Assembly (NCBI GenBank): GCA_021811385.1
Contig: JAJZPC010000002.1
Coordinates: 22,956-86,955 of the forward strand
Source: Deltaproteobacteria bacterium
GTDB lineage: Bacteria > Desulfobacterota > Desulfobulbia > Desulfobulbales > Desulfurivibrionaceae
Direction: 5' to 3'
DNA: 64,000 nucleotides
Every line of letters begins with the position of its first letter. The stretch's first letter is position 1. Positions 25,572-34,882 of this stretch are shown one piece after another. Below the pieces are notes generated by a model, which was not told the origin of the DNA, did not search any database, and saw only the letters and a program-made list of their open reading frames with translations. The position numbers and the translations under genes are program-made.

Positions 25572-26450
25572 ATGCGATTGAGAGAAATGCAAAAAATAAT
25601 TTCACAGGCAAATATTGAAGAAGGAAAATTGGTTTCTGTACAATCTGGCATGAGTAACATTAATAACTTCAAGAAATTATTAAGTATTGTGGGAAACCTG
25701 CCAATATTTGATGATGAAATAAAATATATTTATGAGTCTCCCCTCTATGAAACTAGCTCAGACTCCATGCAGATATCTTCAGATAGCGTAAGAAGAGAAA
25801 TTTTTCGTCGCGCTAATCATATATATTTTTCCACCATTTCTCTTGTTAGATTATTTGGCAATATGATTGATGAACTTAATGATGAAACTATATCAATCAA
25901 GATAAGAGAAAGTTCTGATTTTGATATAATCATAAAAGATCTAGAAAAAATACAATCATGCATTTCTCAAATCATAAATCACCCAGAAATTGGTGGGAAG
26001 CTTGAGCTAAACTCATGGGAGTATGGATCAAAGTGGATGAATTTATATCTTGGCTCTATACTAGCCGTAAGCATTGTTGCGAGTGCTGCTTGGTCAGGAG
26101 CTGTTGTAAACAAAAAAATTCAAGAAGGTAGAATTCTATCAGAATATGCACGAGGGTTATCAATAAAGAATGAAGCCATGGAAGAGATTAGAATCAAGCA
26201 AGAAGAGGCAATAACACGACTTATAAATGAAGAAGCAAAACGAATTCAAGTTGAATTTTACAATAATGACAATAACAATGAGGATCTTGAAAGATTAAAA
26301 TATTCCATAAAAATGTTTTCAGAACTTATTGAAAATGGAACAGAGGTGCATCCAGCATTGACAGCGCCTGAAACAGTACAAAATCTTTTCCCTGATTTTG
26401 CTAAGCTTGACACAATTACTTCGAAGATAAAGCTTCTGTCTGATAAATAA
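25572..26450 (+). CDS. Unknown AT-rich gene, single-pass membrane protein with coiled coil
   Basis: 292 residues of unrecognised family. The N-terminal half is helical and polar. One transmembrane helix (about residues 157-177, YLGSILAVSIVASAAWSGAV) is followed by a charged coiled-coil region rich in Glu, Lys and Ile (EEIRIKQEEAITRLINEEAKRIQVE). A good AGGAGAG site precedes the ATG. Codon use is strongly A/T-biased, unlike every neighbour, which points to horizontal acquisition. Its position beside vsr and an IS in a tRNA island makes phage defence a possibility, but nothing in the sequence proves that. Confidence 0.65.
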   Translation: MRLREMQKIISQANIEEGKLVSVQSGMSNINNFKKLLSIVGNLPIFDDEIKYIYESPLYETSSDSMQISSDSVRREIFRRANHIYFSTISLVRLFGNMIDELNDETISIKIRESSDFDIIIKDLEKIQSCISQIINHPEIGGKLELNSWEYGSKWMNLYLGSILAVSIVASAAWSGAVVNKKIQEGRILSEYARGLSIKNEAMEEIRIKQEEAITRLINEEAKRIQVEFYNNDNNNEDLERLKYSIKMFSELIENGTEVHPALTAPETVQNLFPDFAKLDTITSKIKLLSDK

Positions 26451-26588
26451 GCTGTCAAATAGGCTTATTAAGCATAATCGAACATCAGGTTTATTTTTTT
26501 ATATGATCAAAATTTGGGGGCCTTCTTAAAATTTCTATTACAGATTATATTGTTATTGCAATATGCTACATGTACAGAGATAGTATTC

Positions 26589-27768
26589 ACCTGACACTGC
26601 CACCCTTGGCGGGGTGATAAATTACGCCGCTTTTTTTGTTTTTGCCTCTACGCCGTTCTTTGGTAACTCGTCAGTAAAAGCCCGGGATGGCGTCCGGCCA
26701 TTCATATTGCGCCCCTGGTGGGTACGTTCTGTGTTGTAGACCTTCAGGTAAGCATCAAGGTCTACCTGCATCTGCTCCACGGTTTCATACCACTTCTTTC
26801 GGCCTTGCAGGCGGAAATGTTCATCGAGCAAGGTGCGGTGTAGCCGTTCCACAAATCCGTTGCTTTGCGGCCGACGCACTCTGGTAGTGCGGTGTTCGAT
26901 CCCCTCAAGCTGCAAGAACAACTCGTAAGGATGACGATCAGGGCGGCCGCAGAACTCCCGCCCGTTGTCGGATAGGATAGTTGTGATCCGCGCTTCGTGT
27001 TGCTCGAAAAACGGCAATACGTCCTCGTTGAGCACATGTACCGCCGTTACCGGCAGCTTGGAGGTGTAGAGACGGCCCCAGGCATAACGGGAATGGCAAT
27101 CAATGACAGACTGGAGATATACCCGGCCAACACCCTTGAGAACACCGACGAAAAAGGTGTCCACCGCTACGAGATCGCCGGTGTGCCTGGTTTCGATGTG
27201 CCGCTCACGGAACTCCGGGCTGAACCGTTCCAGCAGGCGAACTTGGGTGTCGCTGAGATCCAGTTTCTGCTCACGAACTGTTTTTTCGAGGCGCAAAAGC
27301 CGGTCGTGCCGACTCTGAAGATTGTGGCGACTCCACACACCCCGGACACCACCGGCGCTGACCTGAACGTTTTGCAGGACAAGTTGTTGAGCGACCCGCA
27401 CCGGTCCGTGGGTTGGCTGATGCAGGCTGTATTCCAGGATTACTTTTTCAACCTCCTCGCTGACCCGGTTTGGGTGCGGCCCCTTGGGGCCGGGGAGACG
27501 ATCCAGTAGGCCTTGGGCTCCATGGGTCTGAAAGTTGCGGCGAATCTCGTAAAATTGCTGCCGGGAATAGCCCATCACCTGGCAGGCCTTGCTGACGTTG
27601 TTTAATTCCGAAGCGAGTTCTAGCAAACTGAGCTTCCTTCGTGCTACTTTGTGTTTGGTGGTCATGACGCTCTCCTGTTTTGAGGTTGTTGATGAAGCTT
27701 CGCAACTCCATCTTTACCCCAACCAAGGGAGGCATGACCACCTCTTCATAAGAGGCTGACTGTCAGGT
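26589..27768 (-). mobile_element. IS481-family insertion sequence
   Basis: The element is bounded by ACCTGACA at the left and its inverse TGTCAGGT at the right. A second, inner inverted pair (TGCCACCCTTGGCGGGGT at 26598, TGCCTCCCTTGGTTGGGGT inverted near 27737) lies inside. On the right the two are separated by extra sequence containing a CCTCTT/AAGAGG hairpin. It carries one transposase gene. A target duplication could not be identified by eye. Confidence 0.7.
26622..27665 (-). CDS. IS481-family transposase
   Basis: 347 residues. An N-terminal helix-turn-helix (LASELNNVSKACQVMGYSRQQFYEIRR) is followed by a second HTH. An rve/DDE integrase core has its acidic triad visible as AVDTFF, LSDNGREF and NGFVERLHRTLLDEHF. 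The C terminus has YNTERTHQGRNMNGRTP. The frame is intact, so the element could still be active. Its GC content matches the host better than the adjacent AT-rich gene, suggesting a separate, later insertion into the island. Confidence 0.93.
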   Translation of the reverse strand: MTTKHKVARRKLSLLELASELNNVSKACQVMGYSRQQFYEIRRNFQTHGAQGLLDRLPGPKGPHPNRVSEEVEKVILEYSLHQPTHGPVRVAQQLVLQNVQVSAGGVRGVWSRHNLQSRHDRLLRLEKTVREQKLDLSDTQVRLLERFSPEFRERHIETRHTGDLVAVDTFFVGVLKGVGRVYLQSVIDCHSRYAWGRLYTSKLPVTAVHVLNEDVLPFFEQHEARITTILSDNGREFCGRPDRHPYELFLQLEGIEHRTTRVRRPQSNGFVERLHRTLLDEHFRLQGRKKWYETVEQMQVDLDAYLKVYNTERTHQGRNMNGRTPSRAFTDELPKNGVEAKTKKAA

Positions 27769-27799
27769 TATAACCATCTCAATACATGCTACACAACAA

Positions 27800-27823
27800 G
27801 TTCGAATAAGACCTCCGCACCAT
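27800..27823. other. Candidate attachment site: imperfect copy of tRNA-Leu 3' end
   Basis: GTTCGAATAAGACCTCCGCA and the following CCAT match the T-loop-to-CCA end of tRNA-Leu (24410-24434) except for three substitutions and a one-base deletion. A terminator follows, as it does behind tRNA-Leu. It may be a decayed attR or a remnant of a second tRNA-Leu gene. Confidence 0.45.
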
Positions 27824-27830
27824 ACACGAC

Positions 27831-27867
27831 AAGGGTTTTCAGGGTTTCCCCTGAAAACCCTTTTTTT
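27831..27867 (+). terminator. Intrinsic terminator at island right edge
   Basis: AAGGGTTTTCAGGG, a TTTC loop and CCCTGAAAACCC form a strong stem followed by seven T. It insulates the downstream histidine kinase gene. Confidence 0.85.
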
Positions 27868-27989
27868 GGCCCACCGCTGTTCTTTGCCAAAATGTGGTAT
27901 AAGAAAAGAGAGAAAATCCAGCGTTGCTCAAGAACCTTCCCCTGGCCGCCACACCATCTGGCCAGGAAATCCGAGGAGGAAAACCGCGC

Positions 27990-30530
27990 ATGCTTGACCA
28001 AGTTTTTCCGGCGCTGATCCAAAACGCCGCCCTGCTGCTGGCCATGGCCTTTATCTATGACGTGACCACCACGCGCTACAGGTTGAAACAGCCGGGTTTG
28101 CCGATGCAACTCTCCATCGGCATGGCCCTCGGACTCCTCGGCATTATCATCATGCTCTCCCCCTGGCGCTATGTGCCAGGGATTGTCTTTGACACCCGCT
28201 CGGTGCTGCTCGGCATCTCGGGCCTTTTTTTCGGGGTGGCCCCAACCGCCATGGCCATGGCAATGACCGCCGCCTTTCGCCTCTTCCAAGGCGGCGCCGC
28301 GGCCTGGACAGGGGTGGCGGTCATCCTGAGCACCGGCGCCATCGGCCTCGTCTGGCAGCAGCACCGCCGCCGGCCGCTGAAAGATCTTACCTGGAAGGAC
28401 CTGTACCTCTTCGGATTCCTCGTCCATCTTGACATGCTGGCAATGATGCTCACCCTGCCGTGGAACACGGCCCGGCAGGTGCTTGCCCAGATCAGCCTGC
28501 CGGTGCTGACAATCTGTCCTCTTGCCACGGCCTTGCTGGGACTCCTCATGGTCAACCGGCTGCGGCGGGAGGATTTCATCACGCAACTGCAAGCAGGGAA
28601 AGAACAGCTTCGCCTGGCGCTCATGGCTGCCAACCAGGGACTCTACGACCTCAATGTCCAGACCGGCGAAGCCACGGTCAGTCCGGAATACGCCACCATG
28701 CTCGAATACGATCCGGATGAATTTCATGAGACCAACGCCAAATGGATCGAGCGGCTGCACCCCGCTGACCGGGAATCCGTAGCCGCGGCGTATCGCGATT
28801 ACATCGCGGGCAAGACTCCGGAGTACCGTGTGGAGTTCCGGCAACAAACCAAAGCGGGGGAGTGGAAATGGATTCTCTCCCTCGGCAAGGTGGTGGAATA
28901 CGACTCCACCGGCCGCCCCCTGCGCATGCTCGGCACCCACACCGATATCACCGAGCGCAAGCAAGCCGAAGAGGCGCTTGAGGAAAGCGAAAAACGATTC
29001 CGTTCCCTGTTTGAGGATGTTCCCAATATCGCGGTGCAAGGCTATGACCGGCAACGCCGCGTTGTTTTCTGGAACACGGCAAGCGAGGGGCTGTATGGTT
29101 TTTCGCGGGAGGAAGCGCTGGGGCGGCACCTTGAAGAGCTCATCATTCCGCCGGAGATGCGGGACGGGGTCATTGAGGCGATCAACTCCTGGCTGAATCA
29201 AGGAATCGCGATTCCGGCCGGAGAATTGGTGCTGCAAAAAAAGGGGGGGCAACCCGTCAACGTTTTCTCAAGCCATGTCATGCAACTCAACATCCACGGT
29301 GAAGCCGAGATGTACTGCGTTGATATTGACCTCACCGAACGCAAACGGAGCGAAGCGGAAAGGGATAAACTGCAGGCCCAACTGCTCCAATCCCAAAAGA
29401 TGGAGCTGGTGGGCAGACTGGCCGGCGGAGTGGCCCATGACTTCAACAACATGCTGCAGACGATAATCGGGTACAGCGATCTCGCCCTCGCCCAGATTGA
29501 GGCGGCAAGCCCCGTGCATGATGGGCTTCTGGAAATCCGCAAGGCAGCGATGCGTTCCGCCGATCTCACCCGTCAGCTCCTCGCCTTTGCCCGCAAGCAG
29601 GCGGTGAGCCCTAAAATCCTCGACCTGAACGACACCGTTGCCGGCATGCTGAAAATGCTCCAGCGGCTCATCGGCGAGGATATCGATCTTGCCTGGGTGC
29701 CTGGCCATTCCCTGTGGCCCGTGAAAATTGACCCTTCCCAACTCGATCAGATCCTGGCCAACCTGGCGGTCAACGCCCGTGACGCCATTACCGACACCGG
29801 CAAAATCACCATCGAAACGGAAAATATCTCCCTGAATGCCGCCTATTGCGCCGACCACCCGGAAACCATTCCCGGCGAATATGTCCTGTTGGTGGTGAGC
29901 GACAACGGCTGCGGCATGGACAAGGAAACCCTGGCCCAGATCTTCGAGCCTTTCTTCACCACCAAGATGCAGGGCAAGGGCACCGGTCTGGGGCTGGCCA
30001 CCGTCTATGGCATCGTCCGGCAGAACAACGGCTTTATCAATGTGTACAGCGAGCCCGGCCAGGGCACCACCTTCCGCATCTATCTGCCCAGCTTCGCCAA
30101 CGAAATGGTTTCAGCGGAGATTCGCCGGGAAGAAGAAGCCCGCGGGGGCACGGAAACGGTGCTGGTGGTGGAAGACGATGCCGCGATTCTGAATCTCGGC
30201 ACGACGATTCTCCAACGCCTGGGATACACGGTGCTTGCCGCCAACACGCCCATGGCGGCCCTTGAGCTGGCCACAGAATATGCCGGGGAAATAGACCTGC
30301 TCATCACCGACGTGGTGATGCCCGAAATGAATGGCCGCGAGCTGGTGCAGCGGCTCTCCGCCCTCCGCCCGGCAATGCACTGTCTCTACATGTCGGGTTA
30401 TACGGCAAACGTCATCGCCCATCACGGCGTCTTGGACCCGGGCATCCACTTTATCCAGAAGCCTTTTTCCATCGACGACCTGGCCCGCTCGGTTCGAGAA
30501 ACCCTGCGAGACGAGAAAAAAAATCCGTAA
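27990..30530 (+). CDS. Hybrid sensor histidine kinase with LytS-like membrane sensor, two PAS domains and receiver
   Basis: 846 residues from the ATG at 27990, which has a GGAGGA site; an upstream in-frame ATG at 27924 has none. Residues about 1-185 hold six hydrophobic helices resembling the 5TM-LYT sensor. PAS/PAC 1 ([18 protein letters not shown]), PAS 2 ([17 protein letters not shown]), a HisKA domain with the phospho-His in [20 protein letters not shown] and an HATPase domain ([32 protein letters not shown]) follow. A C-terminal receiver has its Asp in [13 protein letters not shown]. The carried receiver implies a phosphorelay or self-regulation. The ligand is unknown. A PilZ gene follows. 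Confidence 0.9.
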   Translation: MLDQVFPALIQNAALLLAMAFIYDVTTTRYRLKQPGLPMQLSIGMALGLLGIIIMLSPWRYVPGIVFDTRSVLLGISGLFFGVAPTAMAMAMTAAFRLFQGGAAAWTGVAVILSTGAIGLVWQQHRRRPLKDLTWKDLYLFGFLVHLDMLAMMLTLPWNTARQVLAQISLPVLTICPLATALLGLLMVNRLRREDFITQLQAGKEQLRLALMAANQGLYDLNVQTGEATVSPEYATMLEYDPDEFHETNAKWIERLHPADRESVAAAYRDYIAGKTPEYRVEFRQQTKAGEWKWILSLGKVVEYDSTGRPLRMLGTHTDITERKQAEEALEESEKRFRSLFEDVPNIAVQGYDRQRRVVFWNTASEGLYGFSREEALGRHLEELIIPPEMRDGVIEAINSWLNQGIAIPAGELVLQKKGGQPVNVFSSHVMQLNIHGEAEMYCVDIDLTERKRSEAERDKLQAQLLQSQKMELVGRLAGGVAHDFNNMLQTIIGYSDLALAQIEAASPVHDGLLEIRKAAMRSADLTRQLLAFARKQAVSPKILDLNDTVAGMLKMLQRLIGEDIDLAWVPGHSLWPVKIDPSQLDQILANLAVNARDAITDTGKITIETENISLNAAYCADHPETIPGEYVLLVVSDNGCGMDKETLAQIFEPFFTTKMQGKGTGLGLATVYGIVRQNNGFINVYSEPGQGTTFRIYLPSFANEMVSAEIRREEEARGGTETVLVVEDDAAILNLGTTILQRLGYTVLAANTPMAALELATEYAGEIDLLITDVVMPEMNGRELVQRLSALRPAMHCLYMSGYTANVIAHHGVLDPGIHFIQKPFSIDDLARSVRETLRDEKKNP

Positions 30531-30662
30531 CCCATGCGGCGGCATTAAATTGTTAATTCCCCTTTCTTTCCGGCGGGAGAACGTGATAAACTTTTCTGGC
30601 TCGCTTGAAAACACGCCGATGAAAAAGGGTTTTTCCGTTACAATCAGCCTCGGGACAAAGAC

Positions 30663-31166
30663 ATGACACAGGAACCCGCACAAAAGATTTTCGTGAAAGA
30701 GGATAACAGCGCGAAAATACACTGCGAGTCATGCGGGCTGATAAAAACGGTGTATCTGCAGAATCTTTCCTCCCTGACGTCCGTGGTTCGGATTCGCTGC
30801 GCCTGCGCCGCTGTTTTTCCGGTGCGGTTCGAGTACCGGAAATTTTATCGCAAGGCCACCAATCTTGAAGGAACCTACCAGATGCTTTTCGATGAGAGGG
30901 ATATCCCCGAATTTTCCCAGGCCAAAAAAACCATAAACTGCCGGATTGAAAACATCTCCATGCATGGCGCCGGAGTCACGGTTCTTGGCCGGCACAGGAT
31001 CGTAACGCAGGCCCGGCTCATCCTGGGCTTTACCTTGGATAACCCCAAAAGAACCTGGATAGAAAAAACCGGCGTGGTGCAACTGGTCGAAGGGCCTTAC
31101 CTTGGGCTGCGTTTTGACGAACCCGCCAGCACCGACAGGGAACTGGGCTTTTATTTGATGCCATAG
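30663..31166 (+). CDS. PilZ-domain protein with N-terminal Cys cluster
   Basis: 167 residues. The N terminus carries CESCG and CAC, a possible zinc ribbon. The RKFYRKATNLEGTY segment and the PilZ core CRIENISMHGAGV with GLRF follow. PilZ domains bind cyclic di-GMP through RxxxR and (D/N)xSxxG motifs; here the second is NISMHG, and RKFYR may supply the arginines. It probably adjusts motility or surface behaviour. Its position after a hybrid kinase suggests a shared signalling role. Confidence 0.8.
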   Translation: MTQEPAQKIFVKEDNSAKIHCESCGLIKTVYLQNLSSLTSVVRIRCACAAVFPVRFEYRKFYRKATNLEGTYQMLFDERDIPEFSQAKKTINCRIENISMHGAGVTVLGRHRIVTQARLILGFTLDNPKRTWIEKTGVVQLVEGPYLGLRFDEPASTDRELGFYLMP

Positions 31167-31269
31167 CCTGCTCTCCTGGGTCGAAACCGCGGCACAGCCT
31201 CCCTTGTGTGTCCCCGGCGCCTTCATCCCTTCCTCCCCATCGCCATGACCATTGCCAGGACTTTTCTTT

Positions 31270-32604
31270 GTGCCGACCCATGACCTGTTCATAACCAATG
31301 CCACGCTTCTGGCGAATCCGGCCGACGGCCGGGTGCAGGAGGCGGCCTACCTTGCCGTGCGGGACGGGGCCATTGCCGGAATCGGCGCCATGGCCGACCT
31401 GCCCGTGCCAGCCCCAGCCCTGGCGGAGCGGATCATTGATGCCGCAGACAACCTGGTCATGCCGGGGCTGATCAACTGCCACTGCCATGGCGCCATGACC
31501 CTCTTCCGGGGGCTGGCGGATGACCTGCCGCTCATGACCTGGCTCACGGAGCACATCTTCCCCAGCGAGGCGCGGCTGGTCGATGCGGAGATGGTCTATT
31601 GGTGCAGCAAGCTTGCCGCCGCCGAGATGATCCTGGGTGGCACCACCACGGTGGCGGACGCTTATTTCCATGAAGATGCGGCGGCGCGGGCCTTTTGCGA
31701 GGCGGGAATGCGGGCGGTGGCTGCCCAGGGGATCATCGATTTTCCCGCCCCGGGCGTGCCGGACCCGAAAGAAAACATCACGCAGGCAGCAAATTTTCTC
31801 TCGGCCTGGCAGGGGAAAAACTCCCTGCTCACCCCGGCCCTGTTTTGCCATTCCCCTTACACCTGCGGCGCGGATACCCTGCAACGGGCCAAGGAATTGG
31901 CCCGCGAGGCAGGCAGCCTTTTTTTCATCCATCTTGCCGAAACCAAAGGGGAGGTGGCGCAGAGCACGAGACAGCACGGCCGCACCCCGGCGGGGTTGCT
32001 CCACTCCCTCGGGTTGCTGGATGAACAGACAATCTGCGTGCACTCTGTCTGGCTGGGAAAGGAGGACATCGAACTGCTGCGGGAGAGCGGGGCCAAGATG
32101 GTCACCTGCCCGGAGAGCAACATGAAGCTCGGCTCTGGCATCGCACCCCTGGCCGCGCTCCTCGCCGCCGGGGTTCCGGTGGGCTTGGGCACGGACGGCT
32201 GCGCCAGCAATAACGATCTGGATCTTTTTCAGGAGATGGGATGTTGCGCCAGGCTGCACAAGGTTGCCGCCCTTGAGCCGACCCGGATGCCTGCCGCCGG
32301 AGTGCTGGGCATGGCCACCGGCGGGGGCGCCGGGGTGCTGGGCATGGCCGGGCAGACCGGCCGCCTGGCCATCGGGATGCGGGCGGACTGCATCATCATC
32401 GACCACAACCAGCCCCGCCTCACCCCCTTTCATAACTCGGCAACCCTGGTTTATGCCGGAAGGGGCAGCGATGTCTCCACCGTAATCATTGACGGCAGGG
32501 TGATCATGGAGGAGAGACGGCTTCTTTCCTTTGATCTGGAAGAGGCTCTGGGCGAGGTCCGGCGGTTGGCCAGACGGGTGAAGAGCAGGGGAGTGAAAGG
32601 GTGA
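31270..32604 (+). CDS. mtaD: MtaD-type amidohydrolase (5-methylthioadenosine/S-adenosylhomocysteine deaminase)
   Basis: 444 residues, metal-dependent hydrolase TIM barrel flanked by a small beta-domain. Metal ligands are seen as PGLINCHCHG, the mid-protein HLAET and the C-terminal GTDGCASNNDLDL. FRGLADDLPLMTWLTEHIFP is typical of the MtaD/SsnA/TrzA group. It likely deaminates S-adenosylhomocysteine or methylthioadenosine, a SAM-recycling step. The start is uncertain: a GTG at 31270 has a CAGGA site, while a TTG at 31252 has none. Confidence 0.85.
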   Translation: MPTHDLFITNATLLANPADGRVQEAAYLAVRDGAIAGIGAMADLPVPAPALAERIIDAADNLVMPGLINCHCHGAMTLFRGLADDLPLMTWLTEHIFPSEARLVDAEMVYWCSKLAAAEMILGGTTTVADAYFHEDAAARAFCEAGMRAVAAQGIIDFPAPGVPDPKENITQAANFLSAWQGKNSLLTPALFCHSPYTCGADTLQRAKELAREAGSLFFIHLAETKGEVAQSTRQHGRTPAGLLHSLGLLDEQTICVHSVWLGKEDIELLRESGAKMVTCPESNMKLGSGIAPLAALLAAGVPVGLGTDGCASNNDLDLFQEMGCCARLHKVAALEPTRMPAAGVLGMATGGGAGVLGMAGQTGRLAIGMRADCIIIDHNQPRLTPFHNSATLVYAGRGSDVSTVIIDGRVIMEERRLLSFDLEEALGEVRRLARRVKSRGVKG

Positions 32605-32649
32605 GCGGCGTGAAGCAAAATCAGGAACAGACTCGGAGCTTGAACCAGA

Positions 32650-32783
32650 GTAATCGGTCACAGGGTGCCGCAGATGCGCGAAAGAGGCCTGAGAAGTGTG
32701 CTATTGCACACGAACAGGCCGATGACAGCTAAGCGAGCGTGAGCGAGACTGCGAAGCAGATGCGGTGCCCTGTGGCCGATTAC
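32650..32783 (-). repeat. Stop-adjacent hairpin element, copy C (behind pcm)
   Basis: A 134-bp copy with outer arms GTAATCGGTCACAGGGTGCC and GGCACCCTGTGACCGATTAC-like (one G:T-type difference), again unlike the arms of the other copies but self-complementary. The core matches copies A, B and D. One side carries an extra block of about 26 bp (32728-32754, itself an AAGCGAGCGTGAGCGAGACT-type imperfect repeat). On the minus strand it begins 4 nt after the pcm stop. The mtaD gene converges from the other side. Confidence 0.85.
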
Positions 32784-32787
32784 GGGT

Positions 32788-33441
32788 TTAGGCCGCCTTC
32801 CAGCCATAGGTGCCGACCAGCTTGACAAAGCGAACGCTTTCCACCTCGGTGGTTGTCACCACGCCCCCTTCTTTTCTGACGACCATGAGGGTTTGCCCTT
32901 CCAGATCACCCACCGGTAAAACCATGACCCCCGGGTCGGCCAACTGATCCACCAGCGGCTGCGGAATCAGCGGCCCGGCGGCGGTGACGATGATCGCCGC
33001 AAAGGGGGCATTTTCCGGCCAGCCTTCGGTGCCGTCCGCGACCTTGCTCATGATGTTGTAGAGCTGGAGCCGGTCGAAGGTGCGCCGGGCGCGGGCCAGC
33101 AGGGGCTTGATCCGTTCGACCGTATACACCCGCTCGCAGAGCGCGGCGAGAATAGCGGACTGATAGCCGCAGCCGGTGCCGATCTCAAGCACCTTCTCCT
33201 GCCCGGTGAGCTGGAGCAACTGGGTCATGAGGGCCACCACATAGGGCTGGGAAATGGTCTGCCCCTGGCCGATGGGCAGGGGAAAATCCCCATAGGCTTG
33301 GGCATGCAGCGCATCGGAGACAAAAAGATGGCGGGGAACCACCTCCATGGCATGGAGCACCGCCGGATCATCGATGCCCCTGGGGAGCAATTGCTCCTCG
33401 ACCATGCGGGTCCGGAATTTTTCGTACTTGTTACTCCGCAC
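32788..33441 (-). CDS. pcm: Protein-L-isoaspartate O-methyltransferase
   Basis: 217 residues. YEKFRTRMVEEQLLPRGI leads into the PCMT signature: VPRHLFV, YGDFPLPIGQGQTISQPYVVALMTQLL, then the SAM motif VLEIGTGCGYQSAILA. It repairs isoaspartyl residues in aged proteins. The start is a GTG at 33441 (a GTG at 33450 is also possible). The longer frame overlaps the upstream lipoprotein gene too far. The gene overlaps the lipoprotein 3' end by 11 nt, so the two are co-transcribed. Confidence 0.9.
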   Translation of the reverse strand: MRSNKYEKFRTRMVEEQLLPRGIDDPAVLHAMEVVPRHLFVSDALHAQAYGDFPLPIGQGQTISQPYVVALMTQLLQLTGQEKVLEIGTGCGYQSAILAALCERVYTVERIKPLLARARRTFDRLQLYNIMSKVADGTEGWPENAPFAAIIVTAAGPLIPQPLVDQLADPGVMVLPVGDLEGQTLMVVRKEGGVVTTTEVESVRFVKLVGTYGWKAA

Positions 33442-33823
33442 GCGGTCCACTAACGTCAATGCCGCTTTCCTTGAGTTCCTCTTCGTTGTAGGCGCGATAG
33501 AGGCAGGTGGAAACCGTGTCCCCGGCAAAGGTTATGGTCACCACATCATAGTTTTCCGAACCGAGCTTGGCCCCGATGTAAGGGGTTTTTCTCAGAAGGC
33601 TTTGCTTCACCTCGCGGTAGACCCAGATCTCGCCTTGCTCTCCTTTCTGTTTGTAATCGGGGGCGCCAAGGGTGGCAAGCACCTCCTTCTGGGTCAGGTT
33701 GGGCGTAATCAGGCAGATATCCGATGAAAGATGGCGCACTGGTTCCCGGTAAAAACAGCCTGAACCGAGAAACCCCAGCAGACAGAGGCACACGACAAAA
33801 CGCACGGGGAAACCATATCTCAT
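33431..33823 (-). CDS. Small lipoprotein with BamE/SmpA-like fold
   Basis: 130 residues. The signal peptide ends in LGSGC (lipidation Cys about residue 23). The mature part has TPNLTQKEVLATLGAPDYKQKGEQGEIWVYRE, the Thr-Leu-Gly-x-P-D turn typical of the BamE/SmpA/OmlA fold. It is likely an outer-membrane-facing periplasmic lipoprotein. A GGAGGAG ribosome site lies upstream. It is co-oriented with and overlaps pcm. A specific role is not known. Confidence 0.75.
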   Translation of the reverse strand: MRYGFPVRFVVCLCLLGFLGSGCFYREPVRHLSSDICLITPNLTQKEVLATLGAPDYKQKGEQGEIWVYREVKQSLLRKTPYIGAKLGSENYDVVTITFAGDTVSTCLYRAYNEEELKESGIDVSGPRAE

Positions 33824-34081
33824 TTTTCTCTCCTCCGAGAAAAGGGTTGGCGCAAACGCACGGGCGGGAAAAAAGTAGCGCGATTGGCTCTATTTTGCAA
33901 GAAACCGTCCGCCGGGTTTTACCCGGCTGGCCACACTGCAATTGCTTTTTTGCAACGGATACGGGAGAATGTCTTGACCATCCGTGAAGATATATAATAA
34001 AGTTGTAGCGTTATCCATACTTTTTTTCTTGACGGGCCAGCAGTTTGAACGCCGGCCCCACTGTAAGAAGGGAGATCCACC

Positions 34082-34882
34082 ATGCGTTGCCCGAAATGCG
34101 GCTATATCTCGTTTGACCGGCAAAGATCCTGCGGCAAGTGCAGCAATGACTTAACCGCCGTGGCGGAACAGCTCCAAGGCACGGCGGGCAAGGCCGCGGC
34201 CCCGTTTTTCCTTGGCGCGGTCCTGGGGCAACAAACACCCGTCTACAATGAGCAAAGCTCCGCTCTCCACGAGGATGAGGAAGAAGAGACTCTTACCTTG
34301 GACGAGCTGGAGGCGGAAGCTCCGGTCGCGGACGAAGAAGAGCTCGATTTCGCAGGAGCCCCCCTGGACGAGGACGACCTGCAAGACCAGCCCCTGCCAT
34401 CCCTCGGTCTCGAAGATATCGATGTTTCAGACCTTGTGCCGCCCCGGGAAGAGGAAGAAGAACCGGTGCTCTCCCTTGAAGACGAACACACGGAAGCAAG
34501 CCTGGCCCAAGAGGCAGAGGATTCCCTCATGGGGATGGATCTTCCCAGCCTTGAGCCCGAAGACCTTTTCGGGGTTGGCGAACACGAAAACCTCCCCGGC
34601 GATCGCGGCAACGAAGCAGAGCCCTCGTCCGCCACGGAAGACGAGGAGATTATCGACCTCTCCTCCCTGATGGGTTTTGAGGAAACGCCGGCGAACCCTG
34701 CGGCGGCCACGGAAGACCGCGATGTTCTGGATCTTTCCTTTGGCGATGCGCCTGAAGAGCTGCATTTAAGCCTGGACGATGGCGAGCATCCACCGGCTCC
34801 GGCCGAGGCGCCCAAAAAAACGGCAAGCACGCTGGCCGACATCCCGGATCTTGGCCTGACCCTGGAAAACGATGATCAATAA
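34082..34882 (+). CDS. Zinc-ribbon protein with long acidic tail
   Basis: 266 residues. The first 20 hold a double CxxC zinc ribbon (MRCPKCGYISFDRQRSCGKC). The rest is a very acidic, low-complexity region rich in Glu, Asp, Leu and Pro with repeated LSLEDE/LDLS-like blocks, probably disordered. Proteins of this build often sit at the inner membrane beside RDD proteins. It overlaps the RDD gene by 11 nt, so a joint membrane function is likely. The family is not recognised beyond the ribbon. A GGGAG site supports the start. Confidence 0.7.
   Translation: MRCPKCGYISFDRQRSCGKCSNDLTAVAEQLQGTAGKAAAPFFLGAVLGQQTPVYNEQSSALHEDEEEETLTLDELEAEAPVADEEELDFAGAPLDEDDLQDQPLPSLGLEDIDVSDLVPPREEEEEPVLSLEDEHTEASLAQEAEDSLMGMDLPSLEPEDLFGVGEHENLPGDRGNEAEPSSATEDEEIIDLSSLMGFEETPANPAAATEDRDVLDLSFGDAPEELHLSLDDGEHPPAPAEAPKKTASTLADIPDLGLTLENDDQ

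Larger units (their letters stand above)
24434..27823. mobile_element. Small decayed genomic island at tRNA-Leu
   Basis: The segment is bounded on the left by the tRNA-Leu 3' end and on the right by an imperfect copy of that end (27800-27823). Inside are a broken reading frame, vsr, an AT-rich single gene of foreign composition and an IS481-family element. No integrase is recognisable, so the island is probably non-mobile now. The boundary assignment is inferred from the imperfect direct repeat. Confidence 0.45.
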
